A stretch of 48,809 nucleotides of DNA from positions 1 through 48,809 of IMG/VR virus record IMGVR_UViG_3300047170_000011. One strand, 5' to 3'. Under the pieces are notes generated by a model. The model saw only the letters and a program-made list of their open reading frames with translations. It had not been told where the DNA came from and made no database searches. Position numbers and translations under genes: made by a program. How positions within the stretch are numbered: position 1 is the stretch's first letter; every line of letters begins with the position of its first letter. Positions 31,401-39,584 of this stretch are shown piece by piece. The DNA comes from a virus.

Positions 31401-32588
31401 CAGAACCGGCATTGCGATGCCGCCATAAGCGCGGTGCGGGATCGGTGCTTCGGGCCAGTTATCGTTGGACAGGATGCCGCCGCCAGTCGCGCGAGGGCGG
31501 AATGGGACGACGATGCCGCGCTGGGGGATGGAACCGCCTCGGGCAATCCCCGCCAATCCAGCTATCGTGTCCAAGGTCTCTCCAGCGGCGGCGCCATCAG
31601 CCGCGCCGCCGGCAGCAGCCGTCGCGTCCATTACCCCCTCTGAAGTTGCCGCCGTTGCGGCAGAGCCGCCGAACAGCCCTGCGTTGTAACCCGCGAGACC
31701 GAGCGCGCCAGTTCCTAGTGCTAGGCCGCCATACTGCGAGATCGGGTTTGCGGCTGGTGAGGAGGTCGTCCCAGTCCCGCCGGCCGAAGACCCCAGGTTC
31801 GTCTCCAGCCCCTGAAGCCACGAATCCTGCTGATACGGATACGCCAGCGCCGCCTGATACTGCTCGTAAGGGACGTTCAGTTCCGCCTGCGCTTGGCCCT
31901 GCTCCAAAGAGCCGGTGGACAGCAGTGCGTTCGCCCCGGTCAGTTCGGTGCTTTCCGCCTCATTGCCGAGGCCGGCCAGCGTGTTGGCGCCCTGCGATGC
32001 CAGCCACGAATTGGCCTCGTTCGCCCCAAGTTGCGAAGTCTGCTCGGTGTTGAACTCGTTCTGCGCACTCGTGAAGCCGGCCTGCTCAATGTTGGCGTTG
32101 GTCGCGTTGTTGGCGATGGCCTGCTGACCGGCCGTGATGCCCTGCGCTACCGCCGAACGATCGCCGCCCCAGGCGCCGGCAGAGATCGCGTTGCCGACGA
32201 TACCCTGCTGCTGGATTGCGTCCTGGTTGTTTTCCGCCGCCTCGGTCGTGTTCAGGACCGATTGCGTATAGGGGCTTTCGTACTGCTCAATGGCCGAGGG
32301 CGAATACTGCTGCGTATTGCCCCATAGGTCTTGCGTGGACTGACCGACTTCCTGCGCCGCCGCGTTGATGTAGGGATTGGCCGCGCCCTGCGCGTTCTCG
32401 ACCGCCGATATCCCGGATTCCTGATCGGGCGAGAGGCCCGCGACAAGCTGGCCGGTGTATTGCTGATACGGCGTCGATGCCGCGTTCTGGGCCTGGCCGA
32501 GAAGTTGGGTGTACGCGTCGGTGAACTGGCTCGGCGGGGTAGACGAAGTTGAGACCGTGTTCGTACCGCCGCTGGAACCGCCGGACAT
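28410..32588 (-). CDS. Giant internal virion protein with lysozyme-like domain
   Basis: A 1392-residue protein. Residues about 1-280 are Q/N/A-rich helices; about 290-360 a hydrophobic Gly/Ala patch (GLALGTGALGLAGYNAGLFG); a long disordered Pro/Gly linker follows. Near residues 940-1060 lies a lytic transglycosylase/lysozyme-like domain: INGSENPTGNPSARNPNSSA, then TGNGQFTNDTWLSVM, with the SEN glutamate as likely catalytic residue and LKLAHWFGPDGA later. This parallels T7 gp16-type core proteins that open peptidoglycan at DNA entry. The C-terminus is helical. Confidence 0.8.
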   Translation of the reverse strand: MSGGSSGGTNTVSTSSTPPSQFTDAYTQLLGQAQNAASTPYQQYTGQLVAGLSPDQESGISAVENAQGAANPYINAAAQEVGQSTQDLWGNTQQYSPSAIEQYESPYTQSVLNTTEAAENNQDAIQQQGIVGNAISAGAWGGDRSAVAQGITAGQQAIANNATNANIEQAGFTSAQNEFNTEQTSQLGANEANSWLASQGANTLAGLGNEAESTELTGANALLSTGSLEQGQAQAELNVPYEQYQAALAYPYQQDSWLQGLETNLGSSAGGTGTTSSPAANPISQYGGLALGTGALGLAGYNAGLFGGSAATAATSEGVMDATAAAGGAADGAAAGETLDTIAGLAGIARGGSIPQRGIVVPFRPRATGGGILSNDNWPEAPIPHRAYGGIAMPVLPTNSAGILGGNGVSIPQLGTGNGIVAQSSPTSVSSYLANAAAGASHAMPQTYTPPALAAASSGTGAAAAPEIGSIGNFQSQGIGDTATNVPLAAQARAAGQASFTATGANGQSYQVPTFMFDPDPGRDPGSGGQARGGGIVGFADGGAPDGPDLSQAMTDLPVGAALANWWNGSARPSQAPSPVAGLVPHGDGPDAPGATIDVVAPPQSPTSPNGEGYSDPADATAATSSPPQPGIVAAPTGGSSSRVAPTSAGIFLTGGNTDVGTGVDARRMSPSMRTVDSPQQGIVAQPVSYNAPVGADSGESTTNKLITSPWLALARAGFGMAAGTSPQAGVNIGRGAEQGIQALEEIPQERQALTSSEAAQENLDAVRQIRGQLGITGGTPGAARTMPGGGIGGGGGQGGSGQTVVSQSGAPLFNIGDAWNRAQTLIASGVPGYAESGKALMESLTTMMKEGFLPTAGGGVMPISGAGETAARQAGLIAQAKAPYEVATSLARNAGRPVVVKPGENVTSGFNTLPPELQGVVKGVLGSGGAGGSTQSSAAPDAWDTAASVINGSENPTGNPSARNPNSSATGNGQFTNDTWLSVMHKAIPGTQSMPDDQVLSLRADPDVSQTMTKIYAQQNAPVLQQAGLPVNTASLKLAHWFGPDGAVKVATAPATTPIENIIGADAARNNGLSGQTAGMVVRNVAQRFGTAPLPMPGQQGTQYAQAGNIQTDASAQGNSSFTPSPVPTGSMIQVTRPPPDLPPSQAGAASAPTLQRQPDGSMVSVQNPLPLAALDAQKKEIAEIPQKLTELNSSQALLVGLHDAVLHNANSPGWYQSGAGAEFRQDLAKGVNGALAAVGAKPLFSPTDIANNEVLSKDSTLAAFTLARSVSSRVALGEVLQSNKAVPNMGNTPFGNIVVNHMLMQLNTHQIDRSQYVYEQAQRGADPEQAGKAFDAVNPPSKYITGAMASATAEAYPQSVAALKAAPTPANRAAFDKRYGDGTAGTLLGQ

Positions 32589-32591
32589 AGA

Positions 32592-33272
32592 TCAGTCCTC
32601 CGCGCGAAACGGATCGGGGAAGATGCAGAAAATGCCCGCCTGCCGAAACTTGCGCTTGAACAGCAAGATCTTCTCAGGCAACCGCCTGGTGCCCAGAACT
32701 CCGCACAGCAGATACACAGTGAAACCGAAGTTCTCGGTCCAGCGGCGCTGTATCCACTTCTCCCACGCGATCAGGTCGTCGATGTGATGCGACTTCCTGT
32801 GGTCTGGATGCACGTAGTTCGTGATTTCCTGAATGTGGTACTGCTTCGACCACCACCACTTCTGCGCCACCAGGATCGTCACGGCGATGGGTTTGCCGTT
32901 CTCGTCGTCGATTACACCGGCGATGCCGCCGCGCTTGCGGGTGCATGCCTGGATGTTGTCCATCACGCTTTGGCGGTCGATCGGCGCGACGTGGGCCGCG
33001 TTTTCTTCCAGGTCGATCAGCAATAGGTCCAGCAGTGCGGTTTCGTCGCTGATCCGTGCGGGGCGGACGTTGGCGGGCGCCGCCTTGGGCGCGTCGGCAA
33101 CGACGTGATGGCGCTCGGTCGCCAGCATGAGCCGCAGTTCGCGCCGCCCTCGCTTTTCGTCGCCGCCGCCGAGGCGTGCAAGCTGCTCCGGGGTGACGAT
33201 CATGGAGCCGTCGCCCAGGAGGTCTTCGGGGGAGAGGGAGGATTTGGGGCGCGGGCGGAGGGATGCGCTCAC
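32592..33272 (-). CDS. GNAT-family acetyltransferase-like protein
   Basis: A 226-residue protein. After a 60-residue basic lead it has RPARISDETALLDLLLID, then GKPIAVTILVAQKWWWSKQY, then EITNYVHPDHRKSHHIDDLI and a C-terminal alpha/beta part (YLLCGVLGTRRLPEKILLFK). The strand/helix order and HPDHRKS at the acetyl-CoA site fit GNAT N-acetyltransferases. GNAT-like genes lie in the virion block of several podoviruses; the target is unknown. Confidence 0.7.
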   Translation of the reverse strand: MSASLRPRPKSSLSPEDLLGDGSMIVTPEQLARLGGGDEKRGRRELRLMLATERHHVVADAPKAAPANVRPARISDETALLDLLLIDLEENAAHVAPIDRQSVMDNIQACTRKRGGIAGVIDDENGKPIAVTILVAQKWWWSKQYHIQEITNYVHPDHRKSHHIDDLIAWEKWIQRRWTENFGFTVYLLCGVLGTRRLPEKILLFKRKFRQAGIFCIFPDPFRAED

Positions 33273-33457
33273 CGGCAGAAGCCTACGGGCTGACGATCTG
33301 ACTGGCGATAGATCTTGTGCCCATCCGCGCTGACCAAGCCGGTATCGACCGGCGTATCTTTTTGCACGATGACATCCATGGTTGCCGGGAAGTCGCTGAA
33401 AGGAACGTCCAGATCCTCAGCAAGCGTGGCCCGGGGGCGGGTGAAATATCGGCTCAT
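33269..33457 (-). CDS. Small late protein
   Basis: A 62-residue protein from ATG 33457 with FSDFPATMDVIVQKDTPVDT and DGHKIYRQSDRQPVGFC. Overlaps both neighbours by four bases. Probably a small virion-associated or assembly protein. No family recognised. Confidence 0.6.
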   Translation of the reverse strand: MSRYFTRPRATLAEDLDVPFSDFPATMDVIVQKDTPVDTGLVSADGHKIYRQSDRQPVGFCR

Positions 33458-34326
33458 GTCTTCACTGGCCCCGGTAGGCGCATGAGTTTCTTGATGTGAG
33501 CCTTGCGCACGTCCAGCACGAACTTATCCAGCATCCGGTGGCCTTTTTTGATATCGCCGCCGCCTATGCGGGCAACGTCCGGGACAGCCACCACATACTC
33601 CCCATCCGACAACATCACCGGCGTAATGCTTGGCGCATGCGGCGTGGCGCCGCCCTTCGCCTGCCCAATGGGATAAGCCTGCGGCGCGCGCGGCGGACCC
33701 GAACCCCGCGACCCGCGCGAGATCGGAATGCCGCCCGGCCCGGTCGAAAGCGCCTGATCCATGACCTTGGCACCGGCAATACTGTTGCCTTCCCCGAGCG
33801 CGGAAATCACGTCCGCCGGCAGGATGTAGCTGCCGCCCGGCGCCGTGGTCTGCACCGCGTCCGCCCGCCCCATCGTGGCGCCGTTCAGAAACCCTTGGCC
33901 CGGCGTGCCGCCGCCATCCGCCCGGCGCACTGGGCCGCCACGACGCACCATCTGCGGCACGGTCTGCGGCTGTGTCTGCATGCCGGGCTGCTGTGCTTGC
34001 GGCTGCTGTGCCTGCGGCTGACCCGCCAACTGCTTTTGCCGCAGCACCTGCTGAATGATCTGCCCCTGCTGGGTGCCTCCCATCATGGACGCCATCTCTT
34101 GCAGCTTCTCGGTCGGTAGGGACGAATACCGCTGGATCATGCCCTGCATGACTGGGTTCATCGTCTGTGAAGTCGGAGTCGCGCCGCCAATCCCGTTCTG
34201 TAGCGGGTTCGCCCCTACCGAGCCGCCGTCGTCGCGCATCAGCATGTGCGGTGGTCGGCCGCCGATTCCCATGCCGTGAGGATGGCCCAGACGGAGTGCC
34301 GAGCCTATGGAGGCGATGCCTGACAT
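33454..34326 (-). CDS. Low-complexity virion-block protein
   Basis: A 290-residue protein from ATG 34326. The N-terminal half is Gly/Met/Gln-rich (MASMMGGTQQGQIIQQVLRQ), then a QPQAQQPQAQQPG run; the C-terminal part is more ordered: GGSYILPADVISALGEGNSI, then TPVMLSDGEYVVAVPDVARI and GHRMLDKFVLDVRKAHIKKL. The LSDGEYV segment occurs in proteins next to podoviral core genes. Likely structural or assembly. Confidence 0.65.
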   Translation of the reverse strand: MSGIASIGSALRLGHPHGMGIGGRPPHMLMRDDGGSVGANPLQNGIGGATPTSQTMNPVMQGMIQRYSSLPTEKLQEMASMMGGTQQGQIIQQVLRQKQLAGQPQAQQPQAQQPGMQTQPQTVPQMVRRGGPVRRADGGGTPGQGFLNGATMGRADAVQTTAPGGSYILPADVISALGEGNSIAGAKVMDQALSTGPGGIPISRGSRGSGPPRAPQAYPIGQAKGGATPHAPSITPVMLSDGEYVVAVPDVARIGGGDIKKGHRMLDKFVLDVRKAHIKKLMRLPGPVKT

Positions 34327-35039
34327 CAGTTCACAAACCGCACCAGAAAACAGTTTCCTACCACATCGTTGGCCGCGCCGGTAGTTGGACTTGCGCCGGT
34401 TACCTTTACAACTATCGTGGCGGTATCGGTCTCCGTTCCAGCCAACGGCACGGGCACCGGAAACGCGGTCGAGCCGCCCTGCCCCCATCCGGTCGCTATC
34501 TGGGCGCCCGAGGCGGTTTTCATCACCAGAAGGCGCATCCACCAGCCCTGATTGCTCAGGGTTTGGGCCGTCGAGGTGAAGACGACCGAACCGCCGAACC
34601 ACAGCTTCACGGTCTTGTTGTTGCCGTTCGTGGCGAACTTTCCAAACGCATCCACCACCAGGGATCGCCCTAGCGTGTCGAACGAATTGGCCGGCAGCGT
34701 GTAGCTGAACAGCGGATCGTCGGTCGTGTCGGCTCCGTTGCCTACTGCGCCATACTGTTTGGACAACGCGCCCTCTGGTTGGAATAGCCCAAGCCCGTTG
34801 CCGGCCTCAAACTGAGGGGATGGTGTGAAGGTGTTGTTGCCGGTGAAGGTGAAGCTGCCCGAAGGCGATGGAACGCCCGGAGAGCCGGGAGCGCCGGTCG
34901 CGCCCGTGGCACCCGTAGGGCCGGGCGGACCCGCTACGGATACCGACTGCAACTGACTGAACAGCGCCGAGATCGTCTTCTGGATATTCGTCAATTGCGT
35001 GACGACATCGCCAACCTGCTGAACAGTGACCGAGGGCAT
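34326..35039 (-). CDS. Collagen-like fibre/knob protein
   Basis: A 237-residue protein from ATG 35039. A helical lead (VTQLTNIQKTISALFSQLQS) is followed by a collagen-like Gly-X-Y run (GPPGPTGATGATGAPGSPG), then a jelly-roll-like C-terminal domain (LFSYTLPANSFDTLGRSLVV, KLWFGGSVVFTS). Such trimeric collagen-stalk proteins form virion fibres or tail tips. Overlaps both neighbours. Confidence 0.75.
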   Translation of the reverse strand: MPSVTVQQVGDVVTQLTNIQKTISALFSQLQSVSVAGPPGPTGATGATGAPGSPGVPSPSGSFTFTGNNTFTPSPQFEAGNGLGLFQPEGALSKQYGAVGNGADTTDDPLFSYTLPANSFDTLGRSLVVDAFGKFATNGNNKTVKLWFGGSVVFTSTAQTLSNQGWWMRLLVMKTASGAQIATGWGQGGSTAFPVPVPLAGTETDTATIVVKVTGASPTTGAANDVVGNCFLVRFVN

Positions 35040-36484
35040 TACAGCGGCCTTCCATCGGGCGCGATCTGCGCCATGGGTCGGCCATATTTCCAGAACACGC
35101 CGGCGACGCCGGAACCCTCGATTTTGAACCGCATCAGCATTCCGCTGGCGTCTACGGTGAACCACTGCGTCGTCGGCGTGACGGTATAGGGACCATAGGT
35201 GATCGGTGCCGGGTCTTGGGGATTTTGCGCGACATAGACCGTGATATTCAGGCTTGGATTGGTGCCCTGCCACACGAAGTCGGGCCAGATGCGGTCAAGG
35301 TGGATCTGTTCCTCGCCAGCCTGAATCGCAAACCAGCCAGTCAGAAAGAAGTCGTCCAGCACCGCGCCGTCGAAATCCACGGCGGTCTCGAACTGCTGAA
35401 GCAGGCCGGCATAATCGGCGCCCACGGGTGGCCCAAACTCTGACTGATCCGCCCAGGCCCCGATGTTCGGCAGTCCGGACCCTTTGAACCAGATATTCGC
35501 CCCGCGATTCCACATCACGTAGGCGTTGCAGACCCCGTTCGAGCCTGTCGTCGGGAAACGCCAGACGATCTCGTCGTACCATGAGTTTGCGCAGGCCACG
35601 ATGCGGGAAACCTGCGTTCGGTCGAGCGAGCCGAACACGAAGTCATGCACCGAACAAGGAAGCTCCGTGACGCCGGACCCGTCGAACACGAAGAAGGCAT
35701 TCTGCGACATCCAGGGCACCACGTTGCCCAGAATGGCGAACGCATGGCGCGCGATCAGACCGCAGTTGCGCGAGATTTGGTTGAACCCATAAACGAGCGG
35801 GAAATCCACATAGGACTGCGCCCACAGGTCAAGATCGGTCCAGACCAGGCCCGAGATGCCGAACCACGTCCCGCCCATGATCTTGTTGCCCGAGGCGAGG
35901 CGGAACGTCCCGGCCTGGTTCGTGGCCGAAGCCGTCCAGTCGTTCAAATTGGCGACATCGCACCAACCCAGCAGCATGGGGTCGATTTCGCCCAGAGACG
36001 CCGAGTAGATGCCCCAGCCGATTAGCTGCTGTTCGGGCGAGGCGATTAAGATTCCGGTGAAGTTGGTCGGTGCGCCCGTGACTGCGACTGCGACGTTTCC
36101 GCCCGCAACGGGAGGCACCCACTGATAGAGCGTGCTGGCCGGAAATACGGCGACGACGTTCTCGCCCCACTTGTCGATCGACCATTCCGTTGCCGCGGTG
36201 AAGCCGGCCGGAGTGATGTCGGTGACAGCCGTTCCAGTCAGCACCTCAAGATGCGTCGTGGTGCCGACCGTGATGTGACTTACGCCGTTGTTCTCGGCCC
36301 CGGCAAACAGCGCCAGCGGCGCGCCGAGGAACGGGTTTGCGTTGAGATGCTGACAGCCGCCCAGCTTTGTGATCGCGCCCTCGTGGTAGCGCACGAGGTT
36401 GCTGTCGGTCATGCCCTGGCCCACGGCGAGCGGGCTGCGGCTAGTGTCCACTCCCGGCTTCACGTCCAGGTAGGTCGGTTGCAT
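35039..36484 (-). CDS. Packaged DNA stabilisation / tail nozzle-type protein
   Basis: A 481-residue protein with a WD-like beta-propeller pattern: GVDTSRSPLAVGQGMTDSNL, ITKLGGCQHLNANPFLGAPL, EWSIDKWGENVVAVFP and GWCDVANLNDWTASATNQAG. It resembles P22 gp10 / podoviral nozzle proteins that plug the portal and contact the tail. Position next to adaptor-like genes supports this. Confidence 0.75.
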   Translation of the reverse strand: MQPTYLDVKPGVDTSRSPLAVGQGMTDSNLVRYHEGAITKLGGCQHLNANPFLGAPLALFAGAENNGVSHITVGTTTHLEVLTGTAVTDITPAGFTAATEWSIDKWGENVVAVFPASTLYQWVPPVAGGNVAVAVTGAPTNFTGILIASPEQQLIGWGIYSASLGEIDPMLLGWCDVANLNDWTASATNQAGTFRLASGNKIMGGTWFGISGLVWTDLDLWAQSYVDFPLVYGFNQISRNCGLIARHAFAILGNVVPWMSQNAFFVFDGSGVTELPCSVHDFVFGSLDRTQVSRIVACANSWYDEIVWRFPTTGSNGVCNAYVMWNRGANIWFKGSGLPNIGAWADQSEFGPPVGADYAGLLQQFETAVDFDGAVLDDFFLTGWFAIQAGEEQIHLDRIWPDFVWQGTNPSLNITVYVAQNPQDPAPITYGPYTVTPTTQWFTVDASGMLMRFKIEGSGVAGVFWKYGRPMAQIAPDGRPL

Positions 36485-37215
36485 CAGGCTGTCTGCGGTA
36501 ACGGCTGACGCGGCAGGTTTGGCGTCATGCCGCGGCGGCGCATTTCCTCAAGCAGCGCGCCGTCCTTGAGCGCGGCATACTGGCTTTCATAGCTGACAGC
36601 CATCTTGGGGTCTTCGGACTGCGCCCCGTAGTTCTTCTTCACCCACCCCGAGAGATAGATCATCGTGGCCGTTGTCATCAGTTCGGGATACTCAGCCGTG
36701 AGGTAGGTCGTCGGGTTAGATGCGCTCAGTTCCTCCGGTTGGAAAAGCCCCGTGATGACGGCAGTGTAGGCCGCATCCGGCGTGGGCGCGACGACGATGG
36801 TGTCCGCGTCCAGGAGCGCCCACCAGCGCCCCAGATTGTCGGCCGCGCTCGGGGCCAAGGTGACGGACTGCTCGGGCCAGAGAATGTCGATCATGTCGAG
36901 CGAACATTCTTCGTAAGGGTAGAAGGTGCCCGTGGCCGTTGTGCTGCCTGTGGGCGAACACAGCCCAAAGCCTTCCGCGACAACCAGGGGAAGCGCGGTC
37001 ATGTTGATCGTCCGAGAGCCGGCAGTCGTTGCCAGCGTCGTGTTGGACTGCCGCGTTGCCAACAGCATGAGGTCGCTGTAGATGCGGTTCTCTGCATAGG
37101 AAATCGCAAGCGGAAAGATCGCCGCGAAAGCCGGGGGCACCACCGTATAGGGCGATGCCGCTTGGCTGGTCGCGACCAAGCACGCCGTCTGAAGCGTGGG
37201 GTAATCGAGTGCCAT
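36484..37215 (-). CDS. Head-tail adaptor-like protein
   Basis: A 243-residue protein: MALDYPTLQTACLVATSQAA, then FPLAISYAENRIYSDLMLLA, and a C-terminal helix bundle (YPELMTTATMIYLSGWVKKN, then YAALKDGALLEEMRRRGM). This fits phage adaptor/connector proteins between portal and nozzle. Overlaps the stabilisation gene. Confidence 0.7.
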   Translation of the reverse strand: MALDYPTLQTACLVATSQAASPYTVVPPAFAAIFPLAISYAENRIYSDLMLLATRQSNTTLATTAGSRTINMTALPLVVAEGFGLCSPTGSTTATGTFYPYEECSLDMIDILWPEQSVTLAPSAADNLGRWWALLDADTIVVAPTPDAAYTAVITGLFQPEELSASNPTTYLTAEYPELMTTATMIYLSGWVKKNYGAQSEDPKMAVSYESQYAALKDGALLEEMRRRGMTPNLPRQPLPQTA

Positions 37216-37458
37216 TTATTTGGTCGGCGCGGCGGGTTTCAGCGCCGCAATCTGCTTTTCGAGGTCCGCGATCTTGGTCTGCGCTTGGCTCAGGTCGAAC
37301 TGGGCCTTCATGGCCGCCGCGTTGGACTGCGTTTCCCGCCCGGTGCAGGCGACGAGATTGTTGCCGAGCGCGATCTTGTCGAAGTCGGGCGGCGCGCTGG
37401 GCTGCTGCGCGGCGGCCGGAAAAGCGATCAAAGCGGCAAGGATGGCAAGTTTCTTCAT
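37216..37458 (-). CDS. Small exported coiled-coil protein
   Basis: An 80-residue protein from ATG 37458: signal MKKLAILAALIAFPAAAQQ, one cysteine (LVACTG), then a coiled coil (FDLSQAQTKIADLEKQIAAL). Probably periplasmic. It lies between virion genes with only a short gap and could anchor or chaperone exported fibre proteins; unproven. Confidence 0.6.
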   Translation of the reverse strand: MKKLAILAALIAFPAAAQQPSAPPDFDKIALGNNLVACTGRETQSNAAAMKAQFDLSQAQTKIADLEKQIAALKPAAPTK

Positions 37459-37475
37459 TTGGTCCTCGGGTTTGT

Positions 37476-39584
37476 CTAGTGAGCAATCCAGTTGACGCCG
37501 TTGCAGAACGCCAGAACGCGGGATGAGCCGCCTCCGGTCAGCGTATTGTTCCATGTCGGGCTGTAGGCATCAGTTACCGCCGTCAAAGTCTGCACGTTCG
37601 TGACGCCAGAACACGTCGGCAGCGTCGCCACCGTATAGGTCGCGGTCAGGCTGATGGGTTTTGCGAAAGTCGCGGTGTCCCCAACAATCAAGGCGCTTGG
37701 CGTGTAGATGCCCGCATCAACCTCAAGAAGCTTCCCGGTCAGTTCGATGTACGGCGCCGTATACAACAAGTACGCGCCACCAGAGCCGGTAAAGCCCAGC
37801 GCCGGAACCGTCAGCGTCGCGCCCATCGGCTGCGTGATCGCTACAGTGCCAGTAAAATTTGCCGGCCCTGTCACATCGTCGATTCCGGCGAATGTTGCAG
37901 ATCCACCCACCACAAGCGTGTTCGGTGTGTAAATGCCTCCGTCTACCTCAAGCTGCTTGGCGCCGATCTCGACATATGGCGAGTTGTAGCGGATCGAACC
38001 AGTGCTGCCGTCCGCAGCCCCCAAGTTAAGTTGAGGCACCGTTAGCGCGCCCGTGAACATTTCGCCCGCCGATCCGTCGCTCCGCAAAGAAGCCGTCCCA
38101 GCGGCATTAAAAGCGATATCGCACCACGGCGCGGTCGCGCTTCCAGAACAGAGCCAGATGCTATGGTTGTTCGGATAGATCACGGCCGCATGTGCCGCAT
38201 CGGCCGCCAAAATATTCGCGGTGAAGTAGACCGTTCCTGCCGTCGATCCTGCGCCTGAGAGGGTAACGCCGGCCACGAGGTAGTTGTTGCCGTTGATCGT
38301 GACCGCCTTGCGTCCTGGCGAAAACAGCAACTGATCGCCGGCCGAAATCGTAACCGGGTTAGACAGCGTGATCGTGTTGCCCGCCACATTGGTGATGCGG
38401 GTTCCGTCCGTGACCGTGCCGCCCGTCAGGTCATAGAAGAAATATGGGTAAACGATGTAGCTGGCGTTGCTGACAACGATGGTTGTTGATGCCGTGGCCG
38501 AAGCGGCGGCGGTCGTGATCTGAGCCGCCGTCGAAACCGGCGGAAAGTCCGGGCCACCGCTGTTGCCGCCGCTTTCGACAGGCAAGATGTTGTCCACCGT
38601 GACCGACCGCGCCGGACTTCCAGGCGTCGCGCTGGTCACGTTCGCCACGTTGGACGACAGGTAAAACAGGTCTATGCCGGCGTGGGAAAACCCGCCGCCC
38701 AGACTCACTTGGTCGTGCGCCCAAATATTCGGGTCATTGCTTTCTACCTGGAATCCCTCGGCATAGCTACCTACGTAACCTCCGCTGCCGATCGGTGTCT
38801 GGGCGTAGACGTTTATCTGAAAAAGCGGACGGCCACCTATATCGTCAAGGCCATTTATGCCGGTATCCATCTCGGCCTGAACAACATCCCCACCCACGGA
38901 ACTGCCTGAAACATTTGCGCCGATATAGGTCGAATACCAGTTCCATGTGTCGCGCATCCTGCGACCCGCCGGCACGCCGTTGGTCGGAAGGGATTGGTGG
39001 ACAAAACTTGAAACATTGGTGTCCTGCGACAGGTCGGGGGTCGAGTTCAAATTCCGCAGCGCGTTTTCGTTCAAGTAGAACTGGTAGACATAGAAGTCGC
39101 CGTCCGGCCCGGTGCCATCTGTAGAGTTGCCGTTGATCGTCGTGGTGAGCGATAGGTTTGTCCCCAGCAACTTGAGGTTGTCGCCGCCCCAGTTGACCGT
39201 ATAGTTGTCCGACAGCAACCCGGCGCTATAGCTGGCGGTCGTGTTGCTTTCGGTGCGCGTCAGGCTCGCCATGGACGCGAATGGACCGGCACCGATCTGC
39301 GACGCCGTGAGACTGGCCACGGTCAAGGCGCCAAAGCTGGCCGGCAGTCCACCGCTAAGGATTTGCGAAATCTGGCACGCGCGGGTCGCATATGACTGTC
39401 CGGGCTGCCAGCACAGCAGAATATCAGTCGGCACGGGGGCAACCGCCTGCGCCTGACATCCCACGGCCGAAAGCGGATCGCCCGTGCGGCACGCGCCCGG
39501 CCATGGATTGTAGGGCGGGCTGGCGGCATGAGCGTGCGCGGCCCAGCAGCAGAGAAGCCCGAGAACGGTGAGGATGCGCTTCAT
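37476..39584 (-). CDS. Large fibre-like protein with signal peptide
   Basis: A 702-residue protein from ATG 39584. Signal MKRILTVLGLLCCWAAHAHA, a cysteine-bearing lead (WPGACRTGDPLSAVGCQAQA), then beta-rich Thr/Asn/Ser repeats (ASLTASQIGAGPFASMASLT), duplicated late modules (LEVDGGIYTPNTLVVGGSAT and LEVDAGIYTPSALIVGDTAT) and a C-terminal fibre-type end. Another fibre-like protein with an export signal; the earlier in-frame start at 39893 would remove the signal but overlaps the upstream gene. Confidence 0.75.
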   Translation of the reverse strand: MKRILTVLGLLCCWAAHAHAASPPYNPWPGACRTGDPLSAVGCQAQAVAPVPTDILLCWQPGQSYATRACQISQILSGGLPASFGALTVASLTASQIGAGPFASMASLTRTESNTTASYSAGLLSDNYTVNWGGDNLKLLGTNLSLTTTINGNSTDGTGPDGDFYVYQFYLNENALRNLNSTPDLSQDTNVSSFVHQSLPTNGVPAGRRMRDTWNWYSTYIGANVSGSSVGGDVVQAEMDTGINGLDDIGGRPLFQINVYAQTPIGSGGYVGSYAEGFQVESNDPNIWAHDQVSLGGGFSHAGIDLFYLSSNVANVTSATPGSPARSVTVDNILPVESGGNSGGPDFPPVSTAAQITTAAASATASTTIVVSNASYIVYPYFFYDLTGGTVTDGTRITNVAGNTITLSNPVTISAGDQLLFSPGRKAVTINGNNYLVAGVTLSGAGSTAGTVYFTANILAADAAHAAVIYPNNHSIWLCSGSATAPWCDIAFNAAGTASLRSDGSAGEMFTGALTVPQLNLGAADGSTGSIRYNSPYVEIGAKQLEVDGGIYTPNTLVVGGSATFAGIDDVTGPANFTGTVAITQPMGATLTVPALGFTGSGGAYLLYTAPYIELTGKLLEVDAGIYTPSALIVGDTATFAKPISLTATYTVATLPTCSGVTNVQTLTAVTDAYSPTWNNTLTGGGSSRVLAFCNGVNWIAH

